From contig OZ020587.1 in assembly GCA_963971535.1 (NCBI GenBank), positions 159,009,328 to 159,073,327 on the forward strand: 64,000 bases of DNA, in the 5' to 3' direction. Shown in pieces: positions 1 to 64,000 of the stretch. The stretch's first letter is position 1. Each line of letters opens with the position of its first letter. A program made the translations under genes and the position numbers. A model generated the notes under the pieces. It was not told where the DNA came from. It searched no databases and saw nothing but the letters and a program-made list of their open reading frames with translations. The stretch comes from Notolepis coatsorum. Taxonomy: Eukaryota; Chordata; Actinopteri; Aulopiformes; Paralepididae.

Positions 1-359
1 ATCTCCAACTATAAATACATAATCTCAAACTATAAATACATAATCTCAATATATATGTACATAATCTCAAACTATATGTACACGATCTCAATATATATTT
101 ACATAATCTCAAACTATATGTACATAATCTCAATATATATGTACATAATCTCAAACTATATGTACACGATCTCAATGTACATAATCTCAAACTATATGTA
201 CATAATCTCAATATATATGTACATAATCTCAAACTATATGTACATAATCTCAAGATATAAATACATAATCTCAATATATATGTACATAATCTCAAACTAT
301 ATGTACATAATCTCAAGTTATAAATACATGATCTCAAGCTATAAGTGCATGATCTCAAG
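1..359. repeat. 21-bp minisatellite
   Basis: About 17 head-to-tail units of the form ATAATCTCAAACTATATGTAC, alternating with a version having TATAT in the middle. The unit is a multiple of three, so it creates a spurious open frame with a seven-residue repeat. The 3' units are interrupted by a hAT MITE. Confidence 0.9.
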
Positions 360-751
360 TAGGGATGTTCGATATTGGCTTTTTTACCGATATCCGATAT
401 ACCGATATTATCCAACTCTTAATTTCCGATACCGATATCAACCGATACCGATATATGCAGGGTTCCCCCCCACCCAAAAAAACGGAATAATTTCAGGTAA
501 TTAACATTACATATCTCTTGTCGTGGAATTAACACAACATTATGCATACTATTCAAAATAAATTAAAATAAGAATTTGTTCTTACTTGCTTGCCTGGGTA
601 AATAAAGGTTAAATAAATGTAAAAAAATAAAATAAAGGGAAATAAAAAAAAAAAGGTTTTTTGAAAACTGATACAGATCATTTCTGATATTACATTTTAA
701 TGCCAATATCGGCCAATAATATCGGTAGGCCGATAATATCGGACATCCCTA
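360..751. mobile_element. hAT-type MITE, copy 1 (TAGGGATG ends)
   Basis: 392 bp, starting TAGGGATGTTCGATATTGG and ending in the inverted form ...CGGACATCCCTA. It is flanked by the 8-bp duplication ATCTCAAG (352-359 and 752-759). It has many CCGATA/TATCGG words and an internal LINE-tail-like stretch (GGTAAATAAAGGTTAAATAAA). It has no coding capacity. A second copy sits at 33212-33614. The 8-bp TSD could be partly fortuitous because the target is a repeat containing that word. Confidence 0.85.
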
Positions 752-821
752 ATCTCAAGCCTTCTTCTTCAGGAATGGCGTTTCTCCTTCTGTCTCGTGG
801 AGGTCAAAGGTCGGTACTCAC

Positions 822-53850
<53,029 letters not shown>

Positions 53851-53929
53851 CTGCAAGCGACCAACAACACGGAGAGACCATGTGAAGATTCATGATATTA
53901 CATTTACATTTAAAAAAAATTATAATAAT

Positions 53930-54019
53930 AATTTCACCTTTATTTAGCCAGATAAAAAACATTAAGAACAGGTTTCTTATTTACAATGTCGATCTGGTCC
54001 AAGAGGCCCCAACAGGAGT

Positions 54020-54060
<41 letters not shown>
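53930..54060 (-). mobile_element. LINE tail, antisense, with (AT)n
   Basis: CCTTTATTTAGCCAGATAAA through GTCCAAGAGGCCCCAACAGG is the inverse of 37860-37930. A TA repeat follows at 54027-54060. Confidence 0.75.
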
Positions 54061-54062
<2 letters not shown>

Positions 54063-54109
54063 TACATATATACAGAGGTGCAGTGGTAATTACAGAAGTG
54101 CCTGTACTC

Positions 54110-54593
54110 AGGGGCGGCTGGGTGGCGCAGCGGACATTGCGCTCGTCACCAACGCAAGAGACACCAGGTTCGAATCCCGGCTGTCGGCGTTGCCTCCGGC
54201 TTGGGCCGGCCGTCATACTAACTCAATTGGCAGAGTTAGCGGGTGGGAAGTCGAAGGGTGGTAGTCTGGTCGTTGTGAACAGCGACTCCTACAGGTCAGT
54301 TGAGGCGCCTGCACAGCAAAGTCAGGAAAATGGCGGGGGCAGTGTGAGCCTCCCGCACGTTACTCCTCGCCAAATGAGAGTCCGCGCTGGCAGGTGAAAA
54401 GATGTGACAGGCTGCCTCCACGTGTATCGGAGGGGACATGTGATGCAAGGCTTCTATCCTCCCTACAACTGGCCAGTGGGGGGCATATGCAAGCAACGAT
54501 CAGGACAGGGGAGGGAGAATTGGCACGAGAGGTAAAATTGGGTTGGGGAGAAAAATCACAGAAAAGGGAGGAGAAAAAGTAGATAAAAAAAAT
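54110..54593 (+). mobile_element. tRNA-derived SINE, full length, 14-bp TSD
   Basis: It is flanked by the exact duplication AAGTGCCTGTACTC (54096-54109 and 54594-54607). The head GTGGCGCAGCGGACATTGCG has an A-box-like block, and GGTTCGAATCCC is a B box. A body of about 400 bp follows, ending GGGAGAAAAATCACAGAAAA and an A-rich tail. The long exact TSD shows target-primed insertion by a LINE machinery. Confidence 0.88.
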
Positions 54594-54639
54594 AAGTGCC
54601 TGTACTCTGTTTATAATGACGTCACGTACACGCGCGCTC

Positions 54640-56200
54640 CTGTGTGCATGCGCATACATGTTCCCTCCAACAAGCTCTGTCCCCTCGCTGAGAAACCTGC
54701 CCGCCGTTCCCCACCCAGTCCATGGCTGACAGATGCAGTGAGAGAACAAAGACAGGTCCTGAGAGCGGCTGAGAGGAAGTATAGAAAGTCACGCCTCACT
54801 GCTGACATCGACACATATCACAACCTCTTGTTAACATTCTCCAAAACCATTACTAATGCCAAAGCTTCTTTATTTCACCATAGGATCGAGGCCTCTGCCA
54901 AGAATCTTTGCAAACTGCATGCTACCATGTCCTCCCTCCTCACTCCCCCCACCCCCTCCTATCTCATCTTTCTCTGCCGAAGACTTTGCGATCTTCTTTG
55001 AGGAAAAAGTGGAGAACATCCGCAGCTCCTTCTCCCAACCCCCACCCATTCCAAACACTGAATCGAGAACCTCATCCTTCACTCTGTCATCTTTCTCTCC
55101 CATTACAGAAGCCGAGACCCTGACACTGGTAACGTCGAACCGTCCGACTACATGCCAGCTGGACCAGCTACCCTCCCGAGTCCCCACTCCTCCAGACCAT
55201 AGCACCGGACATCCTCCCATTCCTAACTGCAACCATCAACTTCTCACTCAACTCGAGGGTGGTCCCCACCTCCCTAAAACTAGCCAGAGTCACCCCCCTC
55301 ATAAAAAAACCAACCCCAACTATCGTCCTATCTCTCTTCTCTCCTTCCTTTCTAAAACACTTGAACGTGCTGTATCCAACCAACTTACTGCTTATCTCTT
55401 ACAGAATGACATCCTAGACCCTAATCAGTCTGGCTTCCGGACTGGCCACTCCACAGAAACGGCCCTCATTGCGGTCACAGAGGCACTTCACTTAGCAAAA
55501 GCGAAAGGCCTCTCCTCTGTCCTGATTCTCCTAGATCTATCTGCAGCCTTCGACACAGTCAACCATCAGATCCTCCTCGTGGCCCTCGCAGGAATGGGAG
55601 TGGCTGGCTCTGCGCTGACATGGCTGACATCATACCTCAATGACCGCTCCTACTAAGTGTCATGGAGAGGGACCCTGTCGGCCACCCGCCCCCTGCGGAC
55701 AGGTGTCCCCCAGGGCTTGGTCCTAGGACCCCTTCTCTTCTCCCTCTACACTAAATCACTGGGTAACATTATCACGTCTCATGGCTTCTCGTATCATTGT
55801 TATGCTGATGATACTCAACTCTTCCTCTCCTTCCCTCCCTCAGATATCCACATCTCTGAGCGGATCTCGGCCTGTCTGTCCGACATCTCCGCCTGGATGA
55901 CGACCAACCACCTCAAACTGAACCTAAGCTAAACAGAATTGCTCCACCTGCCGGCCAAATCCTCCCCCCTGAGCGACCTTTCCATCACAGTCGAGAATGC
56001 AGCTGTGACCGCGTCCCCGACCGCCAAGAACCTTGGTGTTGTCCTTGACGACCAGTTGAACTTCTCTGCTCACATCGCAGCGACAACCAGAACCTGCAGA
56101 TTCCTCCTGAGCAACATCAGAAGGATCCGCCCCTTCCTGACAAAAAAGCCTCATCCAATCAACAGTCATCTCCCGCCTCGACTACTGCAACCATTACTAA
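54640..56200 (+). pseudogene. L2 LINE fragment, 5'- and 3'-truncated, with stops
   Basis: It aligns with 61797-63340 of the full L2 copy (PARRSPPSPWLTD, AERKYRKSRLTADIDTYH, QSGFRTGHSTETALIAV, LDLSAAFDTVNHQIL, GVPQG, YADDTQLFLSF). Lesions are a frameshift near 54960, a rearranged stretch near 55170-55320, and TAA stops at 55654 (for CAA) and 55930 (for AAA). It is dead. Confidence 0.88.
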
Positions 56201-56600
56201 TTAGGGTCAGTATTTATTGTTCAGACCATTGGAAGGAGGTAGAGAATGTCCAGTGTTATTGTTCTCCTTAACCCAGGCCCCACAGGACCTGGGATCGTTA
56301 CAGTAATGTAATGTAGTGTATTTATTGTAATATAATGTAATGTATTGTAATGTAATGTAATGTAATCTGATGTTTATGTTTATTTAGGATCCCCATTAGC
56401 TTTTGCACTTGACAAAAGCTATTCTTCCTGGGGTCCGGCACACACAACGATACAACAATATTCAATACATTACATCATTATCAACATCAACATCAATTAC
56501 ATCATCAATTACACCATTATCAACATCAGTTAGGATGATATTGTACAATATATTTATTAGTAAAAAGTATTAAAATCAAATAATTAAAATCAAATAAATA

Positions 56601-57079
56601 GGGCGGCTGGGTGGTGCAGCGTACATTGCGCTCGTCACCAACGCAAGAGACACCGGTCTCGAATCCGGCTGTCAGCGTTGACTCCGGCATTGGCCGGCCG
56701 TCATACTGACTCCATTGGCAGAGTCAGCGGGTGGAAGTGGATGGGTGGTAATCTGGTCGTTGTGGACAGCGACTCCTACAGGTCGGTCAGGGCGCCTGCA
56801 CAGCAAAGACAGGAGATGGCAGGGGCAGTGTGAGCCTCCTACACGTTACTCCTCGCCAATGAGAGTCCGCGCTGGCAGGTGAAAAGAGAGCCGCTGGCTG
56901 TCTCCACATGTATCGGAGGAAGCATGTGATAGACTTCAGGGCTCCCTTGACCGACCAGTGGGGGGCACATGTGCGCAACAACCAGGTAGGGGAGGGGGGA
57001 ATTGCCATAACGACTAAAATTGGGATGGGAGGAAAATACAGAAAAATCAGGAGGAGAAAAAGAAGGGGGGGAAATATAA
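56601..57079 (+). mobile_element. tRNA-derived SINE, full length, 16-bp TSD
   Basis: Same family as 54110-54593. It starts GGGCGGCTGGGTGGTGCAGC and is flanked by the exact duplication TAAAATCAAATAAATA (56585-56600 and 57080-57095). The B box is degenerate (GTCTCGAATCC). It lies in the 3' UTR of the minus-strand LINE. Confidence 0.88.
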
Positions 57080-58055
57080 TAAAATCAAATAAATAGTGCT
57101 TCCTGAGCAGCACTCCATCAACATAAATACAATTAACCGTCAATTGGTTTTCACCGCTATGCCATAAGGGTTCAGTGCATGCTCGTTAGTAGATGGTATT
57201 AAAAAAAAATCTTGAAAGTGGTTTTGGATTCTATTTCAGCGAAGTAGCTTGGCAATGAGTTCCATTCCATGATAGCTCTGTAAGTCACAGAAGATTTTAG
57301 TAGATTTGTTCTGGGTTTAGGTGCCATTAGATGACCTGACGTAGCTTGTCTGGTCATATATGGTGATGTTTTTCTCTTATGTAAACTATATGATCATAAA
57401 AATACTGTGGTTTTTTGACAACTTGAACATTTCTGAGAAAAGTAATGAGACGGGATTGCAGACGTTTCTCAACCGGAAGCCATGATAAATGTCTGTGCAT
57501 ATCTCCAATGTTAGTGCGCTTTGAACAGTGGAGAGCTAGTCTGGCAGCCTTATTTTGAGCTATTTGTAGTTTCTGTATATGTGTTTTTGCTGCTGATGAC
57601 CATATGACGGGACAGTACTCAAGATGTGACAAAACCAGAGCCTGGATGACTTCTTTCAAAGTGGTTGGTGTTAAATACTTTGTGCATTTTCTTGTCACAG
57701 CTATGCTCCTTCCTATTTTTGTTATGACACTGTCAATTTGCTTTGTCCACTTTAAACCAGAATCAAGAACCATGCCAAGCAACTTAGCCTCTTTTACATG
57801 TTCCACTGGCTGACCAGCCAGAGTCAGGCTTAATTGTGGATCGCTGCTTAATATGTGCCTGGATCCGAACACCATTGCTTTTGTTTTTGCAATGTTGAGT
57901 ACCAGTTTGTTATTGTTGACCCAGTCTGTTATGGCTTTAAGTTCTATTTTAAGTATATTGTTTAACTCACTACATGTTGATACTGTACTGTACATTGTCG
58001 AATCATCAGCATAAATGATTACACTAGATTTATTTAATACATAAGGGAGGTCATC

Positions 58056-58632
58056 CTAGGTTGACAACCTAGGATGGCTTAGAGTAGACGACAGAGTACA
58101 GCAACTTGCAATGGGCCTGGTCTACAAGATACACTACACGACCAAGGTACCCATGTACATGTCAAAATACTTCCCAAAGGTCAGTGAATACCACGATCAC
58201 AACACCAGAGGGAGCTCCACAAATCATGTTAAACCCAGATTCGGCTCAAACAAGGGACTAAACACGTTTCGCAATTATGCCACATCAATGTGGAATGCCA
58301 TACCCAAAGCTGTAAAGGAATGTGAATCACTACCCACTTTCAAAAACACTCTCAAAGAACACCTACGGGAGACTGCAATTCGAAACTGGCCCCTACAAAT
58401 GTCCTAACCCAGTTGTACAGTAAATGACCAAGTATGGCTTTGTCAGTATTCCAATGTACTGTATGTCGTGTGTGTCATATATGTTCGGATGAATTGAAAA
58501 TGGGGGACCCTGATGTAAACAAGACGAAAGTCTTTCTCTGGTCTGCATCCCCTTAACAATTGTATGTATTGAGCTGTACTGTACTGTACCCATTCTGCAA
58601 TCTGTTAATAAAATTTTCAATCAATCAATCAG
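58056..58632 (+). mobile_element. LINE 3' fragment inserted in the minus-strand LINE
   Basis: It encodes the last residues of the 47632-48582 RT family (MGLVYKIHYTTKVPMYMSKY, FRNYATSMWNAIPKAVKE), then the 3' UTR and a (CAAT)n tail. The minus-strand host reading (FTND...LPYVLNKSS) resumes on the other side. Confidence 0.8.
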
Positions 58633-58702
58633 TCGTTTGTGAATATTGAGTATAGCAAAGGCCCAAGTGAACTTCCCTGTGGGACCCCACACTGCAACAC
58701 CT

Positions 58703-59402
58703 TAGGGCTGGGCGATATGGGAAAAAATCATATCGCGATAACGATATGATAATGTTATCATATTTCTCGATATCGATAATTATCTAATTGTTATAAGTAT
58801 ATATAAAAAGATTTTTTTTTTTTTTTTTAACAACAGATGTATGTTTATTTTGCAGCAATTCTTTGTCATTGCCGCCATCTTTAGTGTTACATCCCCTCAC
58901 ACTCCAGTTCTCAGGCTGCAGCTGGTTTAAAAGCTAAAGTAAACCAAGCTAAAGTAAACCGGCTTCTCTGCTGGCTGTGGCTCCAGGGGAGTTGAACAGT
59001 TCTGGCTCTGCTAGTTTATTTTCGATCTTTTGGCGCTTTTTTGGTGGACAAACCACCACACATGTGCACCGTGACTCGTGACTGGAGTATAGTTCTGCTA
59101 GCACACATAGCCTACTGTGTACAGACAGTTTCAAACTGTATTTTAAATTAGAAAGCAAACAAAATAAATGGACAAGAGAAAAATAAATCTCAATTTGGTC
59201 AGTATTGTCATTTGGACAAGCAAAGCCATTACTTTAAGTTGCAGGCAAGAAAGACAAGTCTGTCCACTGTCTCTGGTTTTAAAACTGCCCTGTTGCAGGT
59301 CAAAAAAAATAAATATATATTTCGTTATTTTTTTCGATATTCGATATCGATTATTAAAATATATCGCGATATTTATCGTTATCGTTATATCGCCCAGCCA
59401 TA
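58703..59402. mobile_element. hAT-type MITE (GGGCTGGGCGATAT ends)
   Basis: 700 bp with ends TAGGGCTGGGCGATATGG and, inverted, TATGGCTGGGCGATAT. The exact 8-bp duplication is CAACACCT (58695-58702 and 59403-59410). Removal restores the RT frame of the host LINE (SKVLQCGVPQGSS), which confirms the borders. Confidence 0.92.
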
Positions 59403-59900
59403 CAACACCTTACTTTCAGAAAAGCTCCCATTGAAAAAGACTTGCTGGCTTTTCCTAGTCAGGTAGGTCTCCATCCAACACATAGCAACAGAGCCAAAGC
59501 CATAGCATTTGAGTTTGTTCAGCAGCAGACTATGATCGATCACACCGAAAGCTGCGCTAAAGTCTAACATCCCAGCTCCAACAAGCCTCCTATCATCCAT
59601 GCTCTTAAACCAGTCGTCGGTCATTTGGGCAAGTGCTGTGCTTGTAGACTGTAGAGTGACCATCTCTATATGCATGTTGGTAGTTCGTTATCAGACTGTT
59701 ACTTGAAAAGTAGTTTTGAATTTGGGTGTATAAAATTTTTTCTATTATTTTACTTAACACTGGGAGGAGACTTATGGGTCGACTGTTGGAACCAGCGAAG
59801 GTTTTTCTTTTGTCCTTAGGTAATGGGATAACCTTGGCTTCCTTCCAGATCTCGGGGCACACACCTTGCTCTAAACATTTATTGAAGATGTGACTTAATG

Positions 59901-60643
59901 TACTGGGCTCTGTTAAGGAAGGACAGGACACTCTCACTGAGAAACATTGCTCTATACTGAAAACTAGGGTAAGCCATTTTAAGTTTATTAGTGAATCTTA
60001 AAAGTGAGGAACCAGCTGACTTGATTAAAGGGGCGTGTTTAAAACGGCCATTTTGTTTAGTTAAGTGCCCCCATTAAGGGACTGTTTCCTGTTTACTAGT
60101 AGCATCTGATTTGCTGAGTGAGCCATTAAGAGCCTGCCCTGTTTAAAAGCAGAGGTCCACACTGTGTTGAAGTCACTCTGTACTGGGCTCTGTTAAGGAA
60201 GGACAGGACACTCTCACTGAGAAACATTGCTCTATACTGAAAACTAGGGTAAGCCATTTTAAGTTTATTAGTGAATCTTAAAAGTGAGGAACCAGCTGAC
60301 TTGATTAAAGGGGCGTGTTTAAAACGGCCATTTTGTTTAGTTAAGTGCCCCCATTAAGGGACTGTTTCCTGTTTACTAGTAGCATCTGATTTGCTGAGTG
60401 AGCCATTAAGAGCCTGCCCTGTTTAAAAGCAGAGGTCCACACTGTGTTGAAGTCACTCTGTACTGGGCTCTGTTAAGGAAGGACAGGACACTCTCACTGA
60501 GAAACATTGCTTTATACTGAAAACTAGGGTAAGCCATTTTAAGTTTATTAGTGAATCTTAAAAGTGAGGAACCAGCTGACTTGATTAAAGGGGCGTGTTT
60601 AAAACGGCCATTTTGTTTAGTTAAGTGCCCCCATTAAGGGCCA
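59901..60643 (+). promoter_or_regulatory. Tandem 280-bp 5' monomers of the L2 element
   Basis: Units start at 59901, 60181 and 60461 (TACTGGGCTCTGTTAAGG) and are nearly identical. The third stops at GCCCCCATTAAGGG (about 60640). Each full unit contains GGGGCGTGTTTAAAACGGCC and CCTGTTTAAAAGCAGAGG. This resembles the monomeric promoters of rodent L1; a promoter role here is inference. Confidence 0.75.
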
Positions 60644-60862
60644 GGTGTTAAGACAGCACTAATTAGTGATAGTGATTTAAAGGCTTGCTGGTGTAGCGTC
60701 AGCGAAGCGTCGAGAAACGAAGAGGGACAAAGAGGAGGAGTTATCCTGGAGTTCACCGCCGAGGGATCCACCGATCCACCCAGTGCTAAGTACACCATAA
60801 TCCTATATTTCCCTCCCACACTGCTATTTCTCTACTTCCTCCCTGCCACTCTCGACAATACA

Positions 60863-63781
60863 ATGTGTCTCATACCTATATCCACAATCTGCTCCTCCAG
60901 AACTGACTCTACCCATCCACGACAGTTTGCTAGTAACCCGGCTAATCTCTCCTACCCTCCTACAGCCACTAATACACCTGTCACAGTACGGGGAGGCTTA
61001 TGGAATTGTCAATCAGCAGTCAAGAAAGCTGACTTCATTACTGCCTACGCCCATAGTCTAAATCTGCAGCTCCTGGCTCTAACTGAGACCTGGATAACCC
61101 CCAATAACTCATCAACACCTGCAGCATTATCTACAAACTATAACTTCACTCACACACCTCGACCTTCCAGACGGGGTGGAGGCACTGCCCTCATGACATC
61201 TCCTTCATGGGCTACAAACGTAACACCACTCCCAGAACTGTCACTCTCCTCTCTCGAATATCATGCAGTATCTGTCTCTAATCCTTTCAATCTCACCATT
61301 GTTACACTCTACCGCCCTCCAGGTCCGCTCGATCACTTCACAGATGAGCTGGACATGCTTCTTAGCTCCTTACCGGAAGATGGTACCCCTCTCCTTCTAC
61401 TGGGCGACTTCAACCTGCCTGACTCATCTCAGTCAGTCATAGTAGTCTCCCTCCTACAATCGTTTGACCTGACTCCCACTGCCATGCCTCCCACCCACAA
61501 AGCAGGCAACTCCTTGGATCTCATATTTTCCCGTAACTCCAGCATCATTAACACCACGGTAACTCCCCTACATGTATCTGACCATTCCTTCATATCCTTC
61601 TCACTAACTCTCATGCTTAACCGAAAGGTCTTCACCCCAACTCAAACAGTCTCACTCAGACGCAACCTGCCCTCCCTATCCCCCTCCACCCTCTCCTCTG
61701 ACATACTATCCGCTCTACCTTTGAGTGACACCTTCTCTGCTCTCTCCACAGAGATGGCAACCTCCACCCTCCTTTCAGCCCTGGCAACCTCCTTCGACAA
61801 GCTCTGTCCCCTCGTTGAGAAACCTGCCCGCCGTTCCCCACCCAGTCCATGGCTGACAGATCCAGTGAGAGAACAAAGACAGGTCCTGAGAGCAGCTGAA
61901 AGGAAGTATAGAAAGTCACGCCTCACTGCTGACATCGACACATATCACAACCTCTTGTTAACATTCTCCAAAACCATCACTAATGCCAAAGCTTCTTTCT
62001 TCCACCATAGGATCGAGGCCTCTGCCAAGAATCTTCGCAAACTGCATGCTACCATGTCCTCCCTCCTCACTCCCCCCCCACCCCCCCCTCCCTCATCTTT
62101 CTCTGCCGAAGACTTTGCGATCTTCTTTGAGGAAAAAGTGGAGAACATCCGCAGCTCCTTCTCCCAACCCCCACCCATTCCAAATGCTGAATCGAGAACC
62201 TCATCCTTCACTCTGTCATCTTTCTCTCCCATTACAGAAGCAGAGACCCTGACACTGGTAACGTCAAACCGTCCGACTACTTGCCAGCTGGACCAGCTAC
62301 CCTCCCCACTCCTCCAGACCATAGCACCAGACATCCTCCCATTCCTAACTGCAACCATCAACTCCTCACTCAACTCGGGGGTGGTCCCCACCTCCCTAAA
62401 ACAAGCCAGAGTCACGCCGCTCATAAAAAAACCAACCCTGAACCCTACTGTCATAGGCAACTACCGTCCTGTCTCTCTTCTCTCCTTCCTTTCTAAAACA
62501 CTTGAACGTGCTGTATCCAACCAACTTACTACTTATCTCTTACAGAATGACCTCCTAGACCCTAATCAGTCAGGCTTCAGGACTGGTCACTCCACAGAGA
62601 CAGCCCTCATTGCGGTCACAGAGGCACTTCACTTAGCAAAAGCGAAAGGCCTCTCCTCTGTCCTGATTCTCCTAGATCTATCTGCAGCCTTCGACACAGT
62701 CAACCACCAGATCCTCCTTGCGGCCCTCGCAGGAATGGGAGTGGCTGGCTCTGCGCTGACATGGCTGTCATCATACCTCAATGACCGCTCCTACCAAGTG
62801 TCATGGAGAGGGACCCTGTCGGCCACCCGCCCCCTGCGGACGGGTGTCCCCCAGGGCTCGGTTTTAGGACCCCTTCTCTTCTCCCTCTACACTAAATCAC
62901 TGGGTAACATTATCACGTCTCATGGCTTCTCCTACCATTGTTATGCCGACGATACTCAACTCTTCCTCTCCTTCCCTCCCTCAGATATCCACGTCTCTGT
63001 GCGGATCTCGGCCTGTCTGTCCGACATCTCAGCCTGGATGACGTCCAACCACCTCAAACTGAACCTAAGCAAAACAGAATTGCTCCACCTGCCGGCCAAA
63101 TCCTCCCCCCTAACCGACCTTTCAATCACAGTCGAGAATGCAGCTGTGACTGCGTCCCCGACCGCCAAGAACCTTGGTGTTGTCCTCGACGACCAGTTGA
63201 ACTTCTCTGCTCACATCGCAGCGACGACCAGAACCTGCCGATTCCTCCTGAGCAACGTCAGAAGGATACGCCCCTTCCTGACAAAAGAAGCCACCCAACT
63301 CCTCGTCCAATCAACAGTCATCTCCCGCCTCGACTACTGCAATGCACTGCTCGCTGGCCTCCCGGCCACTGCCACTAAGCCTCTTCAACTCATTCAGAAC
63401 GCAGCGGCCCGCCTGATCTCAAACCTACCGAAGTCGGCCCATGTCACCCCACTTCTTAGGGACCTGCACTGGCTCCCCATTGCTGCACGAATCCGCTTCA
63501 AGGCCCTCGACCTAGCATACCGTGCGGCAAAGGGAACCGCTCCCGCCTACCTCCGGTCAATGGTCTCTAACTACACACCCTCAAGACCCCTACGCTCTGC
63601 ATCTTCTGGCCGCCTCAGACCTACTCCTATCCAAGCTCCGGGAGGGTCATCAAAGAGAAGTCGCCTATTCTCAGTCCTTGCCCCACAATGGTGGAATGAA
63701 CTACCCACCCCAGTTAGGACAGCCGAATCACGTCCAATCTTTCGCCGTCGACTAAAGACGCACTTCTTCAACCATTATCTG

Positions 63782-63787
<6 letters not shown>
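60863..63787 (+). CDS. L2 LINE endonuclease-reverse transcriptase, intact
   Basis: One 974-residue protein that nicks DNA and copies the element's RNA at the nick. The APE-type endonuclease occupies about residues 45-255: GLWNCQSAVKK (Asn), LTETWI (Glu), RPSRRGGG, GDFNLPD (Asp/Asn), NSLDLIFSRN and SDHSFISFSL (Asp-His). A linker follows with PSPWLTDPVREQRQVLRAAE and a Pro/Ser-rich segment. The RT has NYRPVSLLSFLSKTLERAV, GFRTGHSTETALI, LDLSAAFDTVNHQIL, GVPQGSVLGPLLFSLY, catalytic YADDTQLFLSF and NLGVVLDDQLNF. The C-terminus ends WWNELPTPVRTAES, FRRRLKTHFFNHYLN. No stop or frameshift was seen and all key residues are present. The first ATG at 60863 is used here; a separate ORF1 was not found. 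Confidence 0.9.
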
Positions 63788-63818
<31 letters not shown>

Positions 63819-64000
63819 AACCCTAACTAACCGTACTGTCATGCACTTGTCCTAATAAACTAACCTACACTGTAGCACTCAACACTTTGATGAACATTGT
63901 TGCTCAGCTGATAGAGTTGTGCCCTTCCTGATGGCTTGTCGTACAGAACTTGTAAGTCGCTTTGGATAAAAGCGTCAGCTAAATGACTAAATGTAAATGT

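Larger units (their letters stand above)
56386..59900 (-). pseudogene. LINE (CR1/L2/Jockey-like) broken by three insertions
   Basis: Reading right to left: SRPISLLPVLSKIIEKIL, a frameshift, LDFSAAFGVIDHSLLLNKL and RKSQQVFFNGSFSESKVL. Across the MITE at 58703-59402 it continues with CGVPQGSSLGPLLYSIF. Across a LINE fragment at 58056-58632 it continues with SSVIIYADDSTMYS and KAMVFGSRH, ending near 57354. The 3' UTR, with a SINE inside, ends at AGCTAATGGGGATCCTAAAT (56390). It is 5'-truncated and inactive. Confidence 0.75.
59901..64000 (+). mobile_element. Full-length L2 LINE
   Basis: In order it has a 5' region of tandem 280-bp monomers, one 974-codon ORF, an A tract (63786-63815), and a 3' UTR ending TTTGGATAAAAGCGTCAGC then TAAATGTAAATGT at the window edge. 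The right target site is outside the window. The left junction lies in the minus-strand LINE near 59900, with a few bases of shared sequence. Confidence 0.88.

Noticed and set aside
55-504. 149-codon open frame with a seven-residue repeat
   Set aside because: It is the 21-bp minisatellite read in frame, running into a MITE. There is no start context or homology.
53851-64000. Earlier integrin exons
   Set aside because: Searched by eye on the minus strand for the preceding propeller exons. Only LINE, SINE and MITE sequence was recognised.

Overview
The window looks like teleost fish DNA. It holds split genes with GT-AG introns, an integrin alpha-6-type gene, and repeats typical of ray-finned fish: Rex1 and L2 LINEs, tRNA-derived SINEs, hAT, piggyBac, Harbinger and THAP/DDE transposons, and very dense micro- and minisatellites. 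Species cannot be read from the sequence.

Host gene. Eleven consecutive internal exons of a laminin-binding integrin alpha chain (itga6-like) lie on the minus strand, from 53850 down to 822. They total about 1.6 kb of coding sequence spread over 53 kb. Their phases join without a gap, from the beta-propeller (about human ITGA6 residue 130) into the thigh/calf-1 region. The 5' exons should lie beyond the right edge and the 3' exons beyond the left edge. The rest of the window is intron filled with mobile DNA. One exon-intron boundary (43125-43232) is itself a four-copy tandem repeat carrying four in-phase splice donors.

Left part (1-13.4 kb). A 21-bp minisatellite, two hAT MITEs with 8-bp target duplications and a palindromic hairpin are followed by a nested element. 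A small hAT MITE (2554-13336, TSD GTACATAC) has been split by a 10.3-kb piggyBac element. That element carries an apparently intact six-exon transposase gene (773 aa, DDD triad, C-terminal Cys/His domain), a Rex1 LINE in its third intron-exon interval, a tRNA-like repeat and two minisatellites.

Middle (13.4-33.9 kb). This part holds several TIR elements, including one whose insertion site is a minisatellite, and SINE copies. It also has a 1.27-kb insertion of unknown class, a Harbinger MITE, a deleted hAT that keeps a zinc-finger ORF (KIAA1586-like), and a 29-copy 60-bp minisatellite with a pol III A-box in each unit. An intron-containing tRNA-Leu(CAA) sequence is joined to a LINE tail.

Right part (33.9-64 kb). 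A 4.2-kb hAT with transposase remains is followed by a piggyBac MITE containing a hAT that contains another piggyBac MITE. A foldback element with a 9-bp TSD, an inverted pair of THAP/DDE transposon relics, several LINE pieces and two SINEs with long TSDs come next. The last 4.1 kb is a full-length L2 LINE with a single intact 974-aa EN-RT ORF and tandem 280-bp monomers at its 5' end. No LTR retrotransposon coding region, rRNA, CRISPR or prokaryotic feature was seen.
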